DNA from: Alphaproteobacteria bacterium
Lineage (GTDB): Bacteria; Pseudomonadota; Alphaproteobacteria; UBA828
Direction: 5' to 3'
Assembly: GCA_009691045.1 (NCBI GenBank)
Contig: SHWC01000013.1
Span: forward strand, 1-39,449
DNA: 39,449 nt
Shown one piece after another: positions 1 through 9,263 of this stretch (the stretch's first letter is position 1; every line of letters starts with the position of its first letter). A model generated the notes under the pieces. The model searched no databases. It saw only the letters and a program-made list of their open reading frames with translations, and had not been told where the DNA came from. Made by a program: the position numbers and the translations under genes.

Positions 1-602
1 CGGGGGTCTTGCCCTGCTTTATCCTCTCAAGAGGCGAGGGGATCGCCGGATCCTCGTCGGGCGGGCGGGGCGGGTGGGGGCGAGCGGGGGCGAGCGGGTC
101 CTTAAGCCCCATGCCATGCCTTTGACGATGGTTTGGGGCCCTCTCGGAGGCGCGCCTGGGTGACTGGGCCGGTCACAGCGGTGGCGGCACCCTTATTCGG
201 CTAGCCGCCTTAAGCCGCCGCTGGCTCACACTCCAGAACGCCCACAGGCCTGATATACGCCCGGGCTAAGAGGCGATTTCGATCGCGCCCCATTTGAGCC
301 AAAAATGACACGCCATTTCAAATTTTTTAGAGCAAAATCGGCGGTCCGACGCCAGGGGCGGTCTCAGCCGCTTTTTCTAGCGTGGTGGGCGCTGGCGGGC
401 CTTGGAGAAAACCCCGGAAATCCGCCCAAATATATCAGAACAAAACGAGAATATCACAGCGCGGCCCCAGATATTAACTGAATTCCTTGAGGGCCTCGCA
501 AGGTTTGCCCGTCATTCTGTTAACACGCGGGCCAGTCGAGCCCAGCCGAGCCGGTAGACCCCGGTTTCGGCCGGGTTTGCGTCACTTTATGTGGAGGCAG
601 TC
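1..602. other. Left-edge stretch without a recognisable gene
   Basis: No open frame in these 600 bases looks like a gene. The first 100 bases are very G-rich on the plus strand. Around 300-330 and 420-480 the composition becomes much more AT-rich, as expected for a promoter region of the DUF2141 gene that follows, but I cannot pick convincing -35/-10 boxes. No RNA gene fold was recognised. Confidence 0.5.
59..80 (+). other. Putative G-quadruplex motif
   Basis: Five runs of three to five G are each separated by a single base (loops C, C, C, T) on the plus strand, followed by two more G5/G3 runs with short spacers up to base 98. Four such runs with one-base loops meet the usual definition of an intramolecular G-quadruplex. 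Whether it forms or acts on a neighbouring gene cannot be seen here. Confidence 0.5.
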
Positions 603-1049
603 ATGCGCGGCATGACATTAGTTAGCAAGCTACTTATAAATACGATTGCGGCGGAGTTTGTGCTGTTGGGCGTCGGCGCGGCGCAGGCGGCTGACCTGAC
701 GGTCACCATCCGTCATCTGCGTAGCACCCGGGGTGTCATCTCGGTCGCGCTCTATAATTCGAAGGACGGCTTCCTCGAGCAGGGCGCCGAGGTGCGCTCG
801 ATCGACGTGCGCCCGCAGGGCGATGAAACGCCGGTCGTGTTCAAGGATCTGCCGCCGGGCGAATACGCCATTGCCGCGTTCCATGACGAGAACGCCTCGG
901 GCGAGTTCGACACCAATTTTTTCGGCATGCCGGAGGAGGGCTATGGCTTCTCGAATGGCGCGAAGGCCTTTCTTGGGCCGCCGGCGTTCGATGAGGCGGC
1001 CGTGCCGGTCGAAACGACGGTCAAGACCGAGCTCGAGATGAGCTATTAA
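603..1049 (+). CDS. DUF2141 family secreted protein (copy 1)
   Basis: A 148-residue protein with an N-terminal hydrophobic signal segment ending near AQAA-DLTV, then a single DUF2141 domain. The family is predicted to be a secreted beta-sandwich protein; its function is unknown. Family hallmarks visible are VTIRHLRSTRGVISVALYN near the start, FKDLPPGEYAIAAFHDEN in the middle and the GFSNGAKAFLGPP stretch near the end. I chose the ATG at 603 because GGAGG at 593-597 is well spaced for it; a GTG at 591 in the same frame lies upstream of that site. It is a close paralog of the gene at 1630-2067, about 600 bases downstream in the same orientation. A palindromic repeat follows it. The export prediction is fairly safe; no role can be assigned. 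Confidence 0.85.
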   Translation: MRGMTLVSKLLINTIAAEFVLLGVGAAQAADLTVTIRHLRSTRGVISVALYNSKDGFLEQGAEVRSIDVRPQGDETPVVFKDLPPGEYAIAAFHDENASGEFDTNFFGMPEEGYGFSNGAKAFLGPPAFDEAAVPVETTVKTELEMSY

Positions 1050-1055
1050 GGTTTT

Positions 1056-1226
1056 GACCGGCGCGACCGCGTTGCGCGCTTTTGCGCGCGCCTAAGCACG
1101 CGACGCCGCCTCGGCGGCGAAAGCCAAGCGCGTGGGAGACGCGCGCGTCGCGCGCTTTTGCGCGCGCAGAGCGCGCGGCGCTTGAGGGCGCCTCCATGAT
1201 CGGTCGCGATCATCGAGACTTGGTAC
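1056..1226 (-). repeat. Dispersed palindromic repeat, family R2, copy A (inverted orientation)
   Basis: Read on the minus strand this segment starts TACCAAGTC, contains CGATGATCG and its partner CGATCAT, then a long run of nested GC-rich palindromes and ends near GCGGTCGCGCCGGTC. It aligns along most of its length with 23619-23757 and over its first part with 4811-4925. The gap between the two DUF2141 genes (1050-1629) consists of this repeat plus about 400 bases (1227-1629) in which I see no gene or recognisable signal. Predicted frames across it are repeat-derived. Confidence 0.75.
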
Positions 1227-1629
1227 AGATCTCGCTCGGCGCTGGATTCCATCGGCGGACGTTCTTCCTCCCAAGGCAGCGCTAAGACTGTCCGGGCAAG
1301 ACAGCGATACGACTGTCGGGAACGGCCGCCGATGGTGCAGAGGACCAGCCGCTTCGCTGGCCGATCATGCCCATCGCGTCCGAGCACGATCACGCGCCGG
1401 CCCATCATTTTCCCCGCCTTTGAGTGACGCCCGTCAATAAAACCTTAGGCCTGATTGCGCTGTGAGGGCATGGCAGGCATGCGACCTGCGGGGCCAGATA
1501 AATCTGGCATCGCCGAGCGGTGGCGCGTAAAGCAACTGCCCACGCCACCCACCGAGTCGCGCCGCGCATTGTTTTGTTTCGCGCGCCGATCCCGTTAGTC
1601 GGGGCGATTGATTTCAGGGAAGGTCTTGT

Positions 1630-2067
1630 ATGAACTGGTTTCGCAAGCTCGCCATTCTCAGCGGGCTCTTGGTCTGCGCCATCGCCGGCGCGGCCGAGGC
1701 CCAGGCGGCCGATCTCGTCGTCACCGTGCGTCAGGTGCGGAGCGCGCAAGGCATCATCGCCATCTCGGTGTTCGATTCCGCGAATACCTTTCTCGGCTAT
1801 CACCGCGAGGTCATCGCGCGCGATGTGGTGGCCAATGAGGGCGAGATGCCGATTGTGTTCAAGGATTTGCCGCCCGGCAAATACGCGGTCGCGGCCTATC
1901 ACGACGAAAACAATTCCGGCGCTCTCGACACCAATTTTCTCGGCATTCCGACCGAGGGCTTCGGCTTTTCGAACGGCGCCAAGGCGTTCCTCGGCCCGCC
2001 CGAATTCGACGCCGCCGCCGTGCCGCTCGAAACCAAGACCGAAACCAAGGTCGAATTGCGGTATTAA
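1630..2067 (+). CDS. DUF2141 family secreted protein (copy 2)
   Basis: A 145-residue paralog of the protein at 603-1049. Residues 1-27 form a signal peptide (MNWFRKLAIL, hydrophobic core, then EAQAA). The rest is one DUF2141 domain with the same landmarks: VTVRQVRSAQGIIAISVF, FKDLPPGKYAVAAYHDEN, and GFSNGAKAFLGPPEFD. The ATG at 1630 is preceded by a GGGAAGG purine run at 1617-1623, which supports this start. The family function is unknown; an exported or periplasmic location is inferred from the signal peptide. The intervening repeat and 560 bases of spacing make co-transcription with copy 1 uncertain. Confidence 0.85.
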   Translation: MNWFRKLAILSGLLVCAIAGAAEAQAADLVVTVRQVRSAQGIIAISVFDSANTFLGYHREVIARDVVANEGEMPIVFKDLPPGKYAVAAYHDENNSGALDTNFLGIPTEGFGFSNGAKAFLGPPEFDAAAVPLETKTETKVELRY

Positions 2068-2174
2068 AGCCACCGCCCGGAGCGCGATAGGGACGTCCAA
2101 CGCGCTAATACGGCGAAGGCGCAAGAACGCTGAATCCCCTATGATCTCTCGCAAGGTTTTAGCGAGGGATTCAA

Positions 2175-2942
2175 ATGTCCACCCAACTCTCAGGCCAGCA
2201 CGTTTTCATCACCGGCGGTGGTAAGGGCATTGGCGCGGCGGCGGCGCGGGCCTTGGCCGCGCATGGCGCCAATCTCACGCTCACCGGCCGCGATCGGTCC
2301 GCGCTCGATGAGGTCGCGGGCTCGCTGCCGCGCGCGCAAGCCCTGACGCTGGACGTCACCGATCACGCCGCGATCAAGACCGTGTTCGAGGAAGCGACGC
2401 GCAAATTCGGCCCGGTCAATGCGTTGATCAATAATTCCGGCATCGCCGAGACCGCGCCGTTTATGAAACTGACGGTCGATATGGTGCGCCGCTTGATGGA
2501 CGTGAATCTGATCGGCGCCATGTTGTGCGCGCAAGCCGCTTTGCCGGGCATGATCGCGCTGGGCAAGGGGCGCATCGTCAATGTCGCGAGCCTCGCGAGC
2601 GTCTCGGGCCCGCCCTATCTCGGCGCCTATGCGGCCTCCAAACACGCGCTCCTCGGCCTCACGCGCTCCATGGCGGCCGAAACCGTGCGTCAGGGCATCA
2701 CGGTCAACGCGGTCTGCCCAAGCTATGTGCGCACCGGCATGGTGGAGAAGGGCCTCGCCACCATGATGGCGAAAACCGGCATGAGCCGCGCCGAGGCCGA
2801 GGCCGCGCTCGTGAAGCGCAACCCGCAAGGGCGCTTGATCGAGCCCGAGGAGGTCGCCGCCACCATCGCGTGGCTCGTGCTGCCGGGCGCGGAGTCAGTG
2901 ACCGGCCAGGCGATCGTGATGTCGGGGGGCGAGGGGATTTGA
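2175..2942 (+). CDS. Short-chain dehydrogenase/reductase (SDR)
   Basis: A 255-residue classical SDR, a cytosolic NAD(P)-dependent oxidoreductase. The Rossmann glycine motif TGGGKGIG is at residues 13-20, the NNSG structural motif near 86-89 (usually NNAG), and the catalytic S139-Y152-K156 set is intact in VNVASLASVSGPPYLGAYAASK. The C-terminal CPSYVRTGMVEKG and GAESVTGQAIVMSGGEGI segments are typical of 3-hydroxyacyl-CoA dehydrogenase or 3-oxoacyl-ACP-reductase-like members. The motif after strand two (TGRDRSALDEV) carries an Arg that often favours NADPH, but the substrate cannot be read from sequence. GCGAGGGA at 2162-2169 supports the start. The next gene is convergent. Confidence 0.9.
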   Translation: MSTQLSGQHVFITGGGKGIGAAAARALAAHGANLTLTGRDRSALDEVAGSLPRAQALTLDVTDHAAIKTVFEEATRKFGPVNALINNSGIAETAPFMKLTVDMVRRLMDVNLIGAMLCAQAALPGMIALGKGRIVNVASLASVSGPPYLGAYAASKHALLGLTRSMAAETVRQGITVNAVCPSYVRTGMVEKGLATMMAKTGMSRAEAEAALVKRNPQGRLIEPEEVAATIAWLVLPGAESVTGQAIVMSGGEGI

Positions 2943-2978
2943 GCAGCGCGCTTGATCGCCACCCGACCACCCTAGAAT

Positions 2979-3133
2979 CGTCATTGCCGGGCTTGACCCG
3001 GCAATCCAGTGCCGGCAACACCGCAGTTTTCTCAAGGAGTCTGGATGCCCGGGTCTTTCGCCCGGGCATGACCATTGTGGGGAGGCTACGCCTTCGCGTT
3101 TTTATCCGAACGTGGGTTGATGCCCGGCAATGA
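2979..3133. repeat. Dispersed intergenic palindrome (family R1, GCCGGG type)
   Basis: Contains TTGCCGGGCTTGACCCGGCAA, then CTGGATGCCCGGGTC and its inverse GCCCGGGCATGAC, with a partial third unit at 3117-3131. The same module occurs at 21030-21195, 26874-26955 and 37795-37872, and in degenerate form at 17430-17590. This is a widespread kind of alphaproteobacterial intergenic repeat. It lies downstream of the SDR gene between convergent genes. Confidence 0.8.
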
Positions 3134-3180
3134 CGAAAAAAAGAAAGCGGCTACGCCGGTGGTTCCCCCACCCTGACCCC

Positions 3181-3204
3181 CCCTCTCCCGCAAGCGGGAG
3201 AGGG
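3181..3204. terminator. Perfect hairpin between convergent genes
   Basis: CCCTCTCCCGC pairs perfectly with GCGGGAGAGGG around a two-base loop, in the gap between the SDR (plus) and prfC (minus) stop codons. There is no good U-run on either side, so it may be a repeat of the CCCTCTCCC family that incidentally stops or stabilises transcripts from both directions. Confidence 0.45.
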
Positions 3205-3217
3205 GGCACACCGGGCG

Positions 3218-4780
<1,563 letters not shown>

Positions 4781-4810
4781 CGACGGCTCGGCCTTGGCGG
4801 CTGAGCTTAA

Positions 4811-4925
4811 TACCAAGTCACGATGATCGTGACCGATCATCGTGACGCCCTCAGACGCCGGGCGCGCGCTCCGCGCGCTTGGCTTACGCCGCTCACGCGG
4901 CGCGGCGCGGTCGCGCCGGCCAAGC
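4811..4925 (+). repeat. Dispersed palindromic repeat, family R2, copy C
   Basis: Begins TACCAAGTC, then a perfect inverted repeat with 13-base arms (4817-4829 and 4834-4846) around TGAC, followed by GACGCCCTCAGACGCCGGG and GC-rich palindromes ending GGTCGCGCCGGCCAAG. It aligns with copies A and B. It lies directly upstream of prfC and in its 5' direction. The rest of the 4781-5259 gap holds another small palindrome (GCTTATCGCG, about 4925-4960), roughly 120 bases of unremarkable DNA and a CCCTCTCCC-type repeat at 5152-5255. I see no further gene there. Confidence 0.75.
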
Positions 4926-5259
4926 CGCGATAAGCCAAGCTTATCGCGCTCCGCGAGCGCGTGGCGCTCGACGCGGCTTGGTAGGAGGCAGCCAAGGGGG
5001 TCGCGAGGGTCGCGCTTGAAGGGTCGAGGGTCACGGGGTGTTCCAAATCTGGGCTCATGCGACGGCGAACGGCCGCGCCTGTCATATAAGCCGCCCCGCC
5101 GTCCGGCTCAAGGCGGATGGGGTTTGAAAATGGCGCGGACTCCGAAAACACCTCTCCCCTTGCGGGAGATACGCATACGTTTCTGGAAGGGGCCCATCGC
5201 ACGCGTGGCGTGCGCCGGAGCGCACGACGCGAAACGATGGGAAGGTGAGGGGTAAGGTA

Positions 5260-5610
5260 TCAGCGCGGCTCTTTCCTGAGAGCGCGCTCTATCACGGCGA
5301 CAACACCCTCGATATTCGCCATAACGTCATTGTTCCAAAGGTGGAGAACTCGAAAGCCATCGGCCTCTAAAAACGATGTGCGAACCGTATCAATGCCGGG
5401 TTCCGCATGTTGCTCGCCATCGACCTCGACAATCAGTTTAACCTCGAGACACGCGAAATCTGCGATATAGGGGCCGATCGGCACTTGCCTCCGAAACTTG
5501 GCCCCAGCGATTTTCCGATCGCGCAATTGCTTCCATAGGCGGCGCTCGGCGTCGGTTGAATCGCGACGCAATCGGCGTGCTTGCTCTCGATGCAGGCTCC
5601 GGCCTTTCAT
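5260..5610 (-). CDS. DUF559 / very-short-patch-repair-like endonuclease domain protein
   Basis: A 116-residue protein of the DUF559 family, related to restriction-endonuclease-fold proteins. Visible landmarks are ARRLRRDSTDAERRLWKQLR at the N-terminus, AKFRRQVPIGPYIADFAC with the family Asp, LIVEVDGEQHAEP with the E-x-D-G-x-x-H pattern, and the C-terminal FRVLHLWNNDVM. These acidic and His residues correspond to the nuclease-like active site; activity is not established for this family in general. I place the start at 5610. A longer frame to 5661 encodes residues from the upstream palindromic repeat. The ribosome-binding site GAGGGG sits within that repeat, so the repeat supplies the translation signal. 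It is a stand-alone gene. Confidence 0.85.
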   Translation of the reverse strand: MKGRSLHREQARRLRRDSTDAERRLWKQLRDRKIAGAKFRRQVPIGPYIADFACLEVKLIVEVDGEQHAEPGIDTVRTSFLEADGFRVLHLWNNDVMANIEGVVAVIERALRKEPR

Positions 5611-5611
5611 C

Positions 5612-5870
5612 GACCCCTCACCCTCCCATTGCTTCGCAATGGGCCCCTCCCGGAAACGCATGCGTTTCCGCCCACAAGGGGAGAGGGGATTTCAGGTTGC
5701 TTAATCAACGAATTTCTCGGTGGCGTAGGTCAAGCTATATCGGCGCAACGCTCCCTCTCCCCTTGTGGGAGAGGGAGGGGCCCGTCACGCAGTGACGGGA
5801 GGGCGAGGGGGCCTTGCGCGAAAAGAACGATCCCGCGTGAGAGCGATAGACAAGCGCGCGCGCGCGCGCG
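5612..5870. repeat. CCCTCTCCC/TGAGGGG palindromic repeat cluster plus a (GC)n tract
   Basis: Two tandem modules are present: 5612-5692, with a GGAAACGCATGCGTTTCC palindrome, and about 5750-5817, with a CCCTCTCCCC/GTGGGAGAGGG hairpin and a CGTCACGCAGTGACG palindrome. Bases 5854-5870 are an uninterrupted alternating GC tract. Together they fill the gap 5611-5924 in front of the transporter gene. The modules recur at 9264-9345, 10517-10631, 15117-15265, 17732-17835, 30285-30442 and 39140-39449. Confidence 0.8.
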
Positions 5871-5924
5871 AAGCTCGACGCTCGTTCGCGCTCCGTAACC
5901 GCCTCAATTCGAGACCGCTCTTCC

Positions 5925-6944
5925 ATGAATCCGGTCGTGTTGCTTCTCGCCTTTTATCGGCGCCTGCCCGGCACCGCGCGTGGGCTCCTGTTGGTGGTGG
6001 TCTCGACCGTCGCGTTTGCCGGCATGCAGGCGCTGATCCGCTATACGACGCGCACCGAGCACCCCTTCGAGGTCGTGTTCTGGCGTAATGTGTTTGGCCT
6101 TGCCGCGATCGCGCCGTTCTTTTTGCGCCATGGTCTCGGCGTGTTTCGCACCAAGCGACTGCACCATCACGCGTTCCGGAATTTCATCCATCTCGGTTCG
6201 ATGATGATGTTTTTCTATGGCGTGAGCCTGACGCCGCTCGCCACCGTCTCGGCGCTTTCCTTCACGTCGCCTTTGTTCGCCGCGCTGTTGGCCGTCATTC
6301 TGCTGCGCGAGCGCATTCGCGCGCGGCGTATCGTGGCGTTGGTCATCGGCTTTATTGGGACGCTGATCATCATCCGCCCCGGCTTCATCGAATTGCAGCC
6401 CGGCGCCCTCATGGTGCTCGGCTCATCGTTCATCTGGGGCTTCGTGATGATCAACATCAAAGCCTTGGGCACCAGCGAATCGAGCCTGACCTCAACCGCT
6501 TATATGGCGGTGATGATGACGCCGCTTTCGCTCATCCCGGCCGGGTTTCATTGGAGCTGGCCGCCGCTTGAAACCATCGCCTGTTTTGCCGCCATGGGCG
6601 CGCTCGGCACGCTCGCGCACATTTCGCTCGCCCAAGCCTTTCGCGAGGCCGAGGCGACCGCCGTGCTGCCAGCCGATTTCTTGCGCATGATCTGGGCCAG
6701 CCTCTTGGGCTTCGCGTTCTTTGGCGAGGTGCCGGAGGTCTTGGTCTGGGTCGGCGCCGCGATGATTTTCGGCGCGACGATTTATATCGCCTATCGCGAA
6801 TCGCGGCGGGTCAAAACGCCGGTCGCGGCCGTTGGCGGGCTCGCGCCCGATACCGCCGTTCTACCGATGGACACCGCGCCCTCGCCTGACGCAGGATCGG
6901 GCCGCGATGCGGCGCCGCGGGGTCGAAGTTCGGGTTCGCCCTGA
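5925..6944 (+). CDS. EamA/DMT-family inner-membrane transporter
   Basis: A 339-residue polytopic membrane protein of the drug/metabolite transporter superfamily with two EamA repeats, about ten predicted membrane segments. The first repeat covers roughly residues 15-150 (LLLVVVSTVAFAGMQALIRY, FWRNVFGLAAIAPFFL, ALSFTSPLFAALLAVILLRE). The second covers roughly 165-290 and ends FFGEVPEVLVWVGAAMIFGATIYIAYRE. The last 45 residues form a Pro/Ala-rich, hydrophilic tail that is longer than usual. Substrate is unknown; relatives export amino acids, nucleosides or riboflavin. No clear Shine-Dalgarno precedes the ATG, and repeats lie on both sides, suggesting a single-gene transcription unit. Confidence 0.88.
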   Translation: MNPVVLLLAFYRRLPGTARGLLLVVVSTVAFAGMQALIRYTTRTEHPFEVVFWRNVFGLAAIAPFFLRHGLGVFRTKRLHHHAFRNFIHLGSMMMFFYGVSLTPLATVSALSFTSPLFAALLAVILLRERIRARRIVALVIGFIGTLIIIRPGFIELQPGALMVLGSSFIWGFVMINIKALGTSESSLTSTAYMAVMMTPLSLIPAGFHWSWPPLETIACFAAMGALGTLAHISLAQAFREAEATAVLPADFLRMIWASLLGFAFFGEVPEVLVWVGAAMIFGATIYIAYRESRRVKTPVAAVGGLAPDTAVLPMDTAPSPDAGSGRDAAPRGRSSGSP

Positions 6945-7024
6945 TCCTGAGGAGCCCTGTCGCCTCGCTCCTTCGAGACGCGCTTCGCGCTCCTCAGGAT
7001 GAGGCGACAGGGCGTCTCGAAGGA
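6944..7024. repeat. Interleaved inverted-repeat element
   Basis: Three short arms occur in order and are then followed by their reverse complements in the same order: ATCCTGAGGAGC (6944-6955) with 6989-7000, CCCTGTCGCCTC (6955-6966) with 7001-7012, and TCCTTCGAGACGC (6969-6981) with 7012-7024. All three pairs are exact. This is not one large palindrome: in RNA the three stems would be mutually exclusive or pseudoknotted. It fills the gap between the transporter stop and the dioxygenase gene. Confidence 0.8.
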
Positions 7025-7057
7025 TGGAGGCGAACACCAACCTAAGTTTCAGCGGGA

Positions 7058-8119
7058 ATGGAGACCCTGAATACGATGATCTTTCGACAATTGTTTCACG
7101 CTGAATCGGGCACCTATACCTATTTGCTCGCCGGGCGCCAAGGTGGCGAGGCGCTCATCATCGATCCCGTCGTCGAGCGCGTGGAGCGTTATATGCAGCT
7201 CTTGAACGAGCTTGATCTAAAACTAATGTGGGCGATCGACACTCACGTCCATGCCGATCACATCACGGCCTTGGGCGAGCTGCGCGACCGCACCAAGTGC
7301 ATCACCGTGATGGGCGAGCAGAGCCCGGTCGATGTGGTCTCCATGCGCGTGAAAGATGGCGACCCGATCGAGGCCGAGGGCCTGAGCCTCAGTGCGCTCT
7401 ATACGCCCGGCCACACGATCGATTCCTATTCCTATCTGATGGCGGATCGCGTCTTCACCGGCGATACGCTGTTGATTCGCGGCACCGGGCGCACCGATTT
7501 CCAAAGCGGCAGCGCGCGCGTGCAATATGAGTCGCTCTTCAACAAGCTGCTCAAACTGCCCGACGACACGTTGGTTTATCCCGCGCACGATTATAAGGGC
7601 GACACGGTCTCCACGATCGGTGAGGAGAAACGCTGGAACCCGAGGCTTCAGGTCAAATCGGCCGACGACTATGAAAAACTGATGGCCGGTCTCAATCTGC
7701 CGAACCCGCGAATGATGGATGTCGCCGTGCCGGCCAATGTAAAAATCGGGCTCGGTCAAGGCGCGCTTGAGCACGCGAGCTGGGCGCTTGGCGTCGGCGA
7801 CGTGATGGCCGCCTGGCGCACCAAGGAATCGACGCTGGTCGATCTGCGCGAGGAGGCCGAGCGCAAGCGTCACGGCTTTATTCCCGGTTCCGTGCACGCG
7901 CCCTATACCGAGCTTGATAATGTCATCGCGCCGGGCGGCGTGTTGCGTGAAATGGCACTCGCGACCGGAAGGCGCCTCATTTTTTATTGCGCGTTCGGCG
8001 AGCGCTCGCGCATGGCGGTCGAGGCCGCGCAACAATTGGGCCTTAGCAATGTTTGCCATCTTGTCGGTGGCATCGATGCGTGGAAGAAGGCGGGCGGCGC
8101 CATTGAGGGAAATTCATGA
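7058..8119 (+). CDS. Persulfide dioxygenase-rhodanese fusion (ETHE1-like MBL fold plus rhodanese)
   Basis: A 353-residue two-domain sulfur enzyme. Residues 7-230 are an ETHE1-type metallo-beta-lactamase domain with HVHADH (63-68), H119 in YTPGHT, D136 in FTGDTLL and H177 in PAHDYKG; by analogy with ETHE1, H63, H119 and D136 bind the iron that oxidises glutathione persulfide to sulfite. Residues 250-350 are a rhodanese domain with catalytic C311 in YCAFGERSRMA. The length matches known PDO-rhodanese fusions. The role would be sulfide or persulfide detoxification in the cytosol. An in-frame ATG at 7076 is an alternative start. The stop overlaps the next start as ATGA, so the two are translationally coupled. 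Confidence 0.92.
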   Translation: METLNTMIFRQLFHAESGTYTYLLAGRQGGEALIIDPVVERVERYMQLLNELDLKLMWAIDTHVHADHITALGELRDRTKCITVMGEQSPVDVVSMRVKDGDPIEAEGLSLSALYTPGHTIDSYSYLMADRVFTGDTLLIRGTGRTDFQSGSARVQYESLFNKLLKLPDDTLVYPAHDYKGDTVSTIGEEKRWNPRLQVKSADDYEKLMAGLNLPNPRMMDVAVPANVKIGLGQGALEHASWALGVGDVMAAWRTKESTLVDLREEAERKRHGFIPGSVHAPYTELDNVIAPGGVLREMALATGRRLIFYCAFGERSRMAVEAAQQLGLSNVCHLVGGIDAWKKAGGAIEGNS

Positions 8120-9249
8120 AACTTGCCGATCTGCGAACGCCTGCTTTGGTGCTTGATCGCGCGGCCGTGGCGCGCAACACCGTCGCCATGGCCGCGCGCG
8201 TTCGCCAACATGGCGTCAGATTGCGCCCGCATGTGAAAACCGCGAAGTGCGTTGAGGTGGCGAAGCTCGCGACCGAGGGCCAGTTCGGCGGCATCACGGT
8301 ATCAACCTTGGCCGAGGCGGAGTTCTTCGCCAGTCATGGCTTTCGCGATATCATCTATGCTGCCGGCCTATCGCCCGGAAAGTTCGATGATGTGATTCAG
8401 TTTCGGCGCGAGGGCGTCGATCTGAAAGTATTGACCGATGACCTCGACGTGGCACGTGCGCTCAGCCAGCACGCGCGGGCGGCCGCGGTCAAACTTGAGG
8501 CCTTCATCGAGATCGATAGCGGCCAATTTCGCGCCGGGCTCGACCCCGAGGCGGCCGATCTTGTGCCGCTCGCAAAATTGTTGCATGCGCCGCCGTTTCT
8601 CACGCTCGCGGGCGTTTTGACTCATGCCGGCCAGTCCTATCACGCCAAGGGCGCGGCCGCGATTCAAGCGATCGCGGAAGACGAACGCCGCGCGCTTATT
8701 CGCGCCGCCGAACGCCTGAAAGAGGCCGGCCTGCTTTGCCCAGTCTTGAGCACGGGCGCGACGCCGACCGCGACCCTCGGCACGCGCTTTGATGGTTTGA
8801 GCGAAATTCGCCCCGGCAATTACGTGTTCTATGACCTGACTATGCATTCCCTCGGCGTCTGCCGGATTGAGGACATCGCGGTTTCGGTCTTGGCCAGCGT
8901 GACCGGCCACAACAAGAAGGCCGGTCATATTTTGATCGACGCCGGCTTCATGGCGCTGACCAAGGATCAAGGCGCGCATGATTTTTTGCCCGATGTAGGG
9001 TTCGGTTATGTCATGGATGAACGGTTGCGCGCGCGCCTGCCGGGCCTCTCGGTGACCGAGGTCAATCAGGAACATGGCATGATCGCCGCGCGCACGGCGC
9101 AGGATTTCGAGCGCCTGCCGATCGGCGCGCGCGTGCGGGTATTGCCCAATCATTCGTGCGCGACTTCGGCGATGTATTCGCATTATAACGTGGTCGACGG
9201 CGCGACCGAGACGGTGATCGGGCGTTGGGCACGCTGCGCCGGTTGGTGA
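8116..9249 (+). CDS. DSD1-family PLP enzyme (D-serine dehydratase / D-threonine aldolase-like)
   Basis: A 377-residue fold-type III PLP enzyme. The N-terminal alanine-racemase-like barrel carries the Schiff-base lysine K41 in RPHVKTAK. The C-terminal domain carries a probable zinc pair H346-x-C348 in LPNHSCATSAMYSHY, equivalent to the metal site of eukaryotic DSD1 enzymes. Members cleave D-serine to pyruvate and ammonia, or D-threonine or 3-hydroxyaspartate-type substrates; which one applies cannot be told. It overlaps the persulfide dioxygenase-rhodanese gene by four bases (ATGA), which suggests a linked role, perhaps in sulfur-amino-acid metabolism, but I know of no established link. The gene ends in front of a palindromic repeat. 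Confidence 0.88.
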   Translation: MKLADLRTPALVLDRAAVARNTVAMAARVRQHGVRLRPHVKTAKCVEVAKLATEGQFGGITVSTLAEAEFFASHGFRDIIYAAGLSPGKFDDVIQFRREGVDLKVLTDDLDVARALSQHARAAAVKLEAFIEIDSGQFRAGLDPEAADLVPLAKLLHAPPFLTLAGVLTHAGQSYHAKGAAAIQAIAEDERRALIRAAERLKEAGLLCPVLSTGATPTATLGTRFDGLSEIRPGNYVFYDLTMHSLGVCRIEDIAVSVLASVTGHNKKAGHILIDAGFMALTKDQGAHDFLPDVGFGYVMDERLRARLPGLSVTEVNQEHGMIAARTAQDFERLPIGARVRVLPNHSCATSAMYSHYNVVDGATETVIGRWARCAGW

Positions 9250-9263
9250 GAGTTTTCTTCTTA

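Noticed and set aside
1046-1408. Minus-strand frame of 120 codons between the DUF2141 genes
   Set aside because: Most of it is repeat R2 copy A; no motif or start signal, and similar frames appear in other R2 copies.
5854-5870. Alternating GC tract as a possible Z-DNA element controlling the transporter
   Set aside because: Only 17 bases long in GC-rich DNA, 55 bases from the start codon; no supporting promoter structure was seen.
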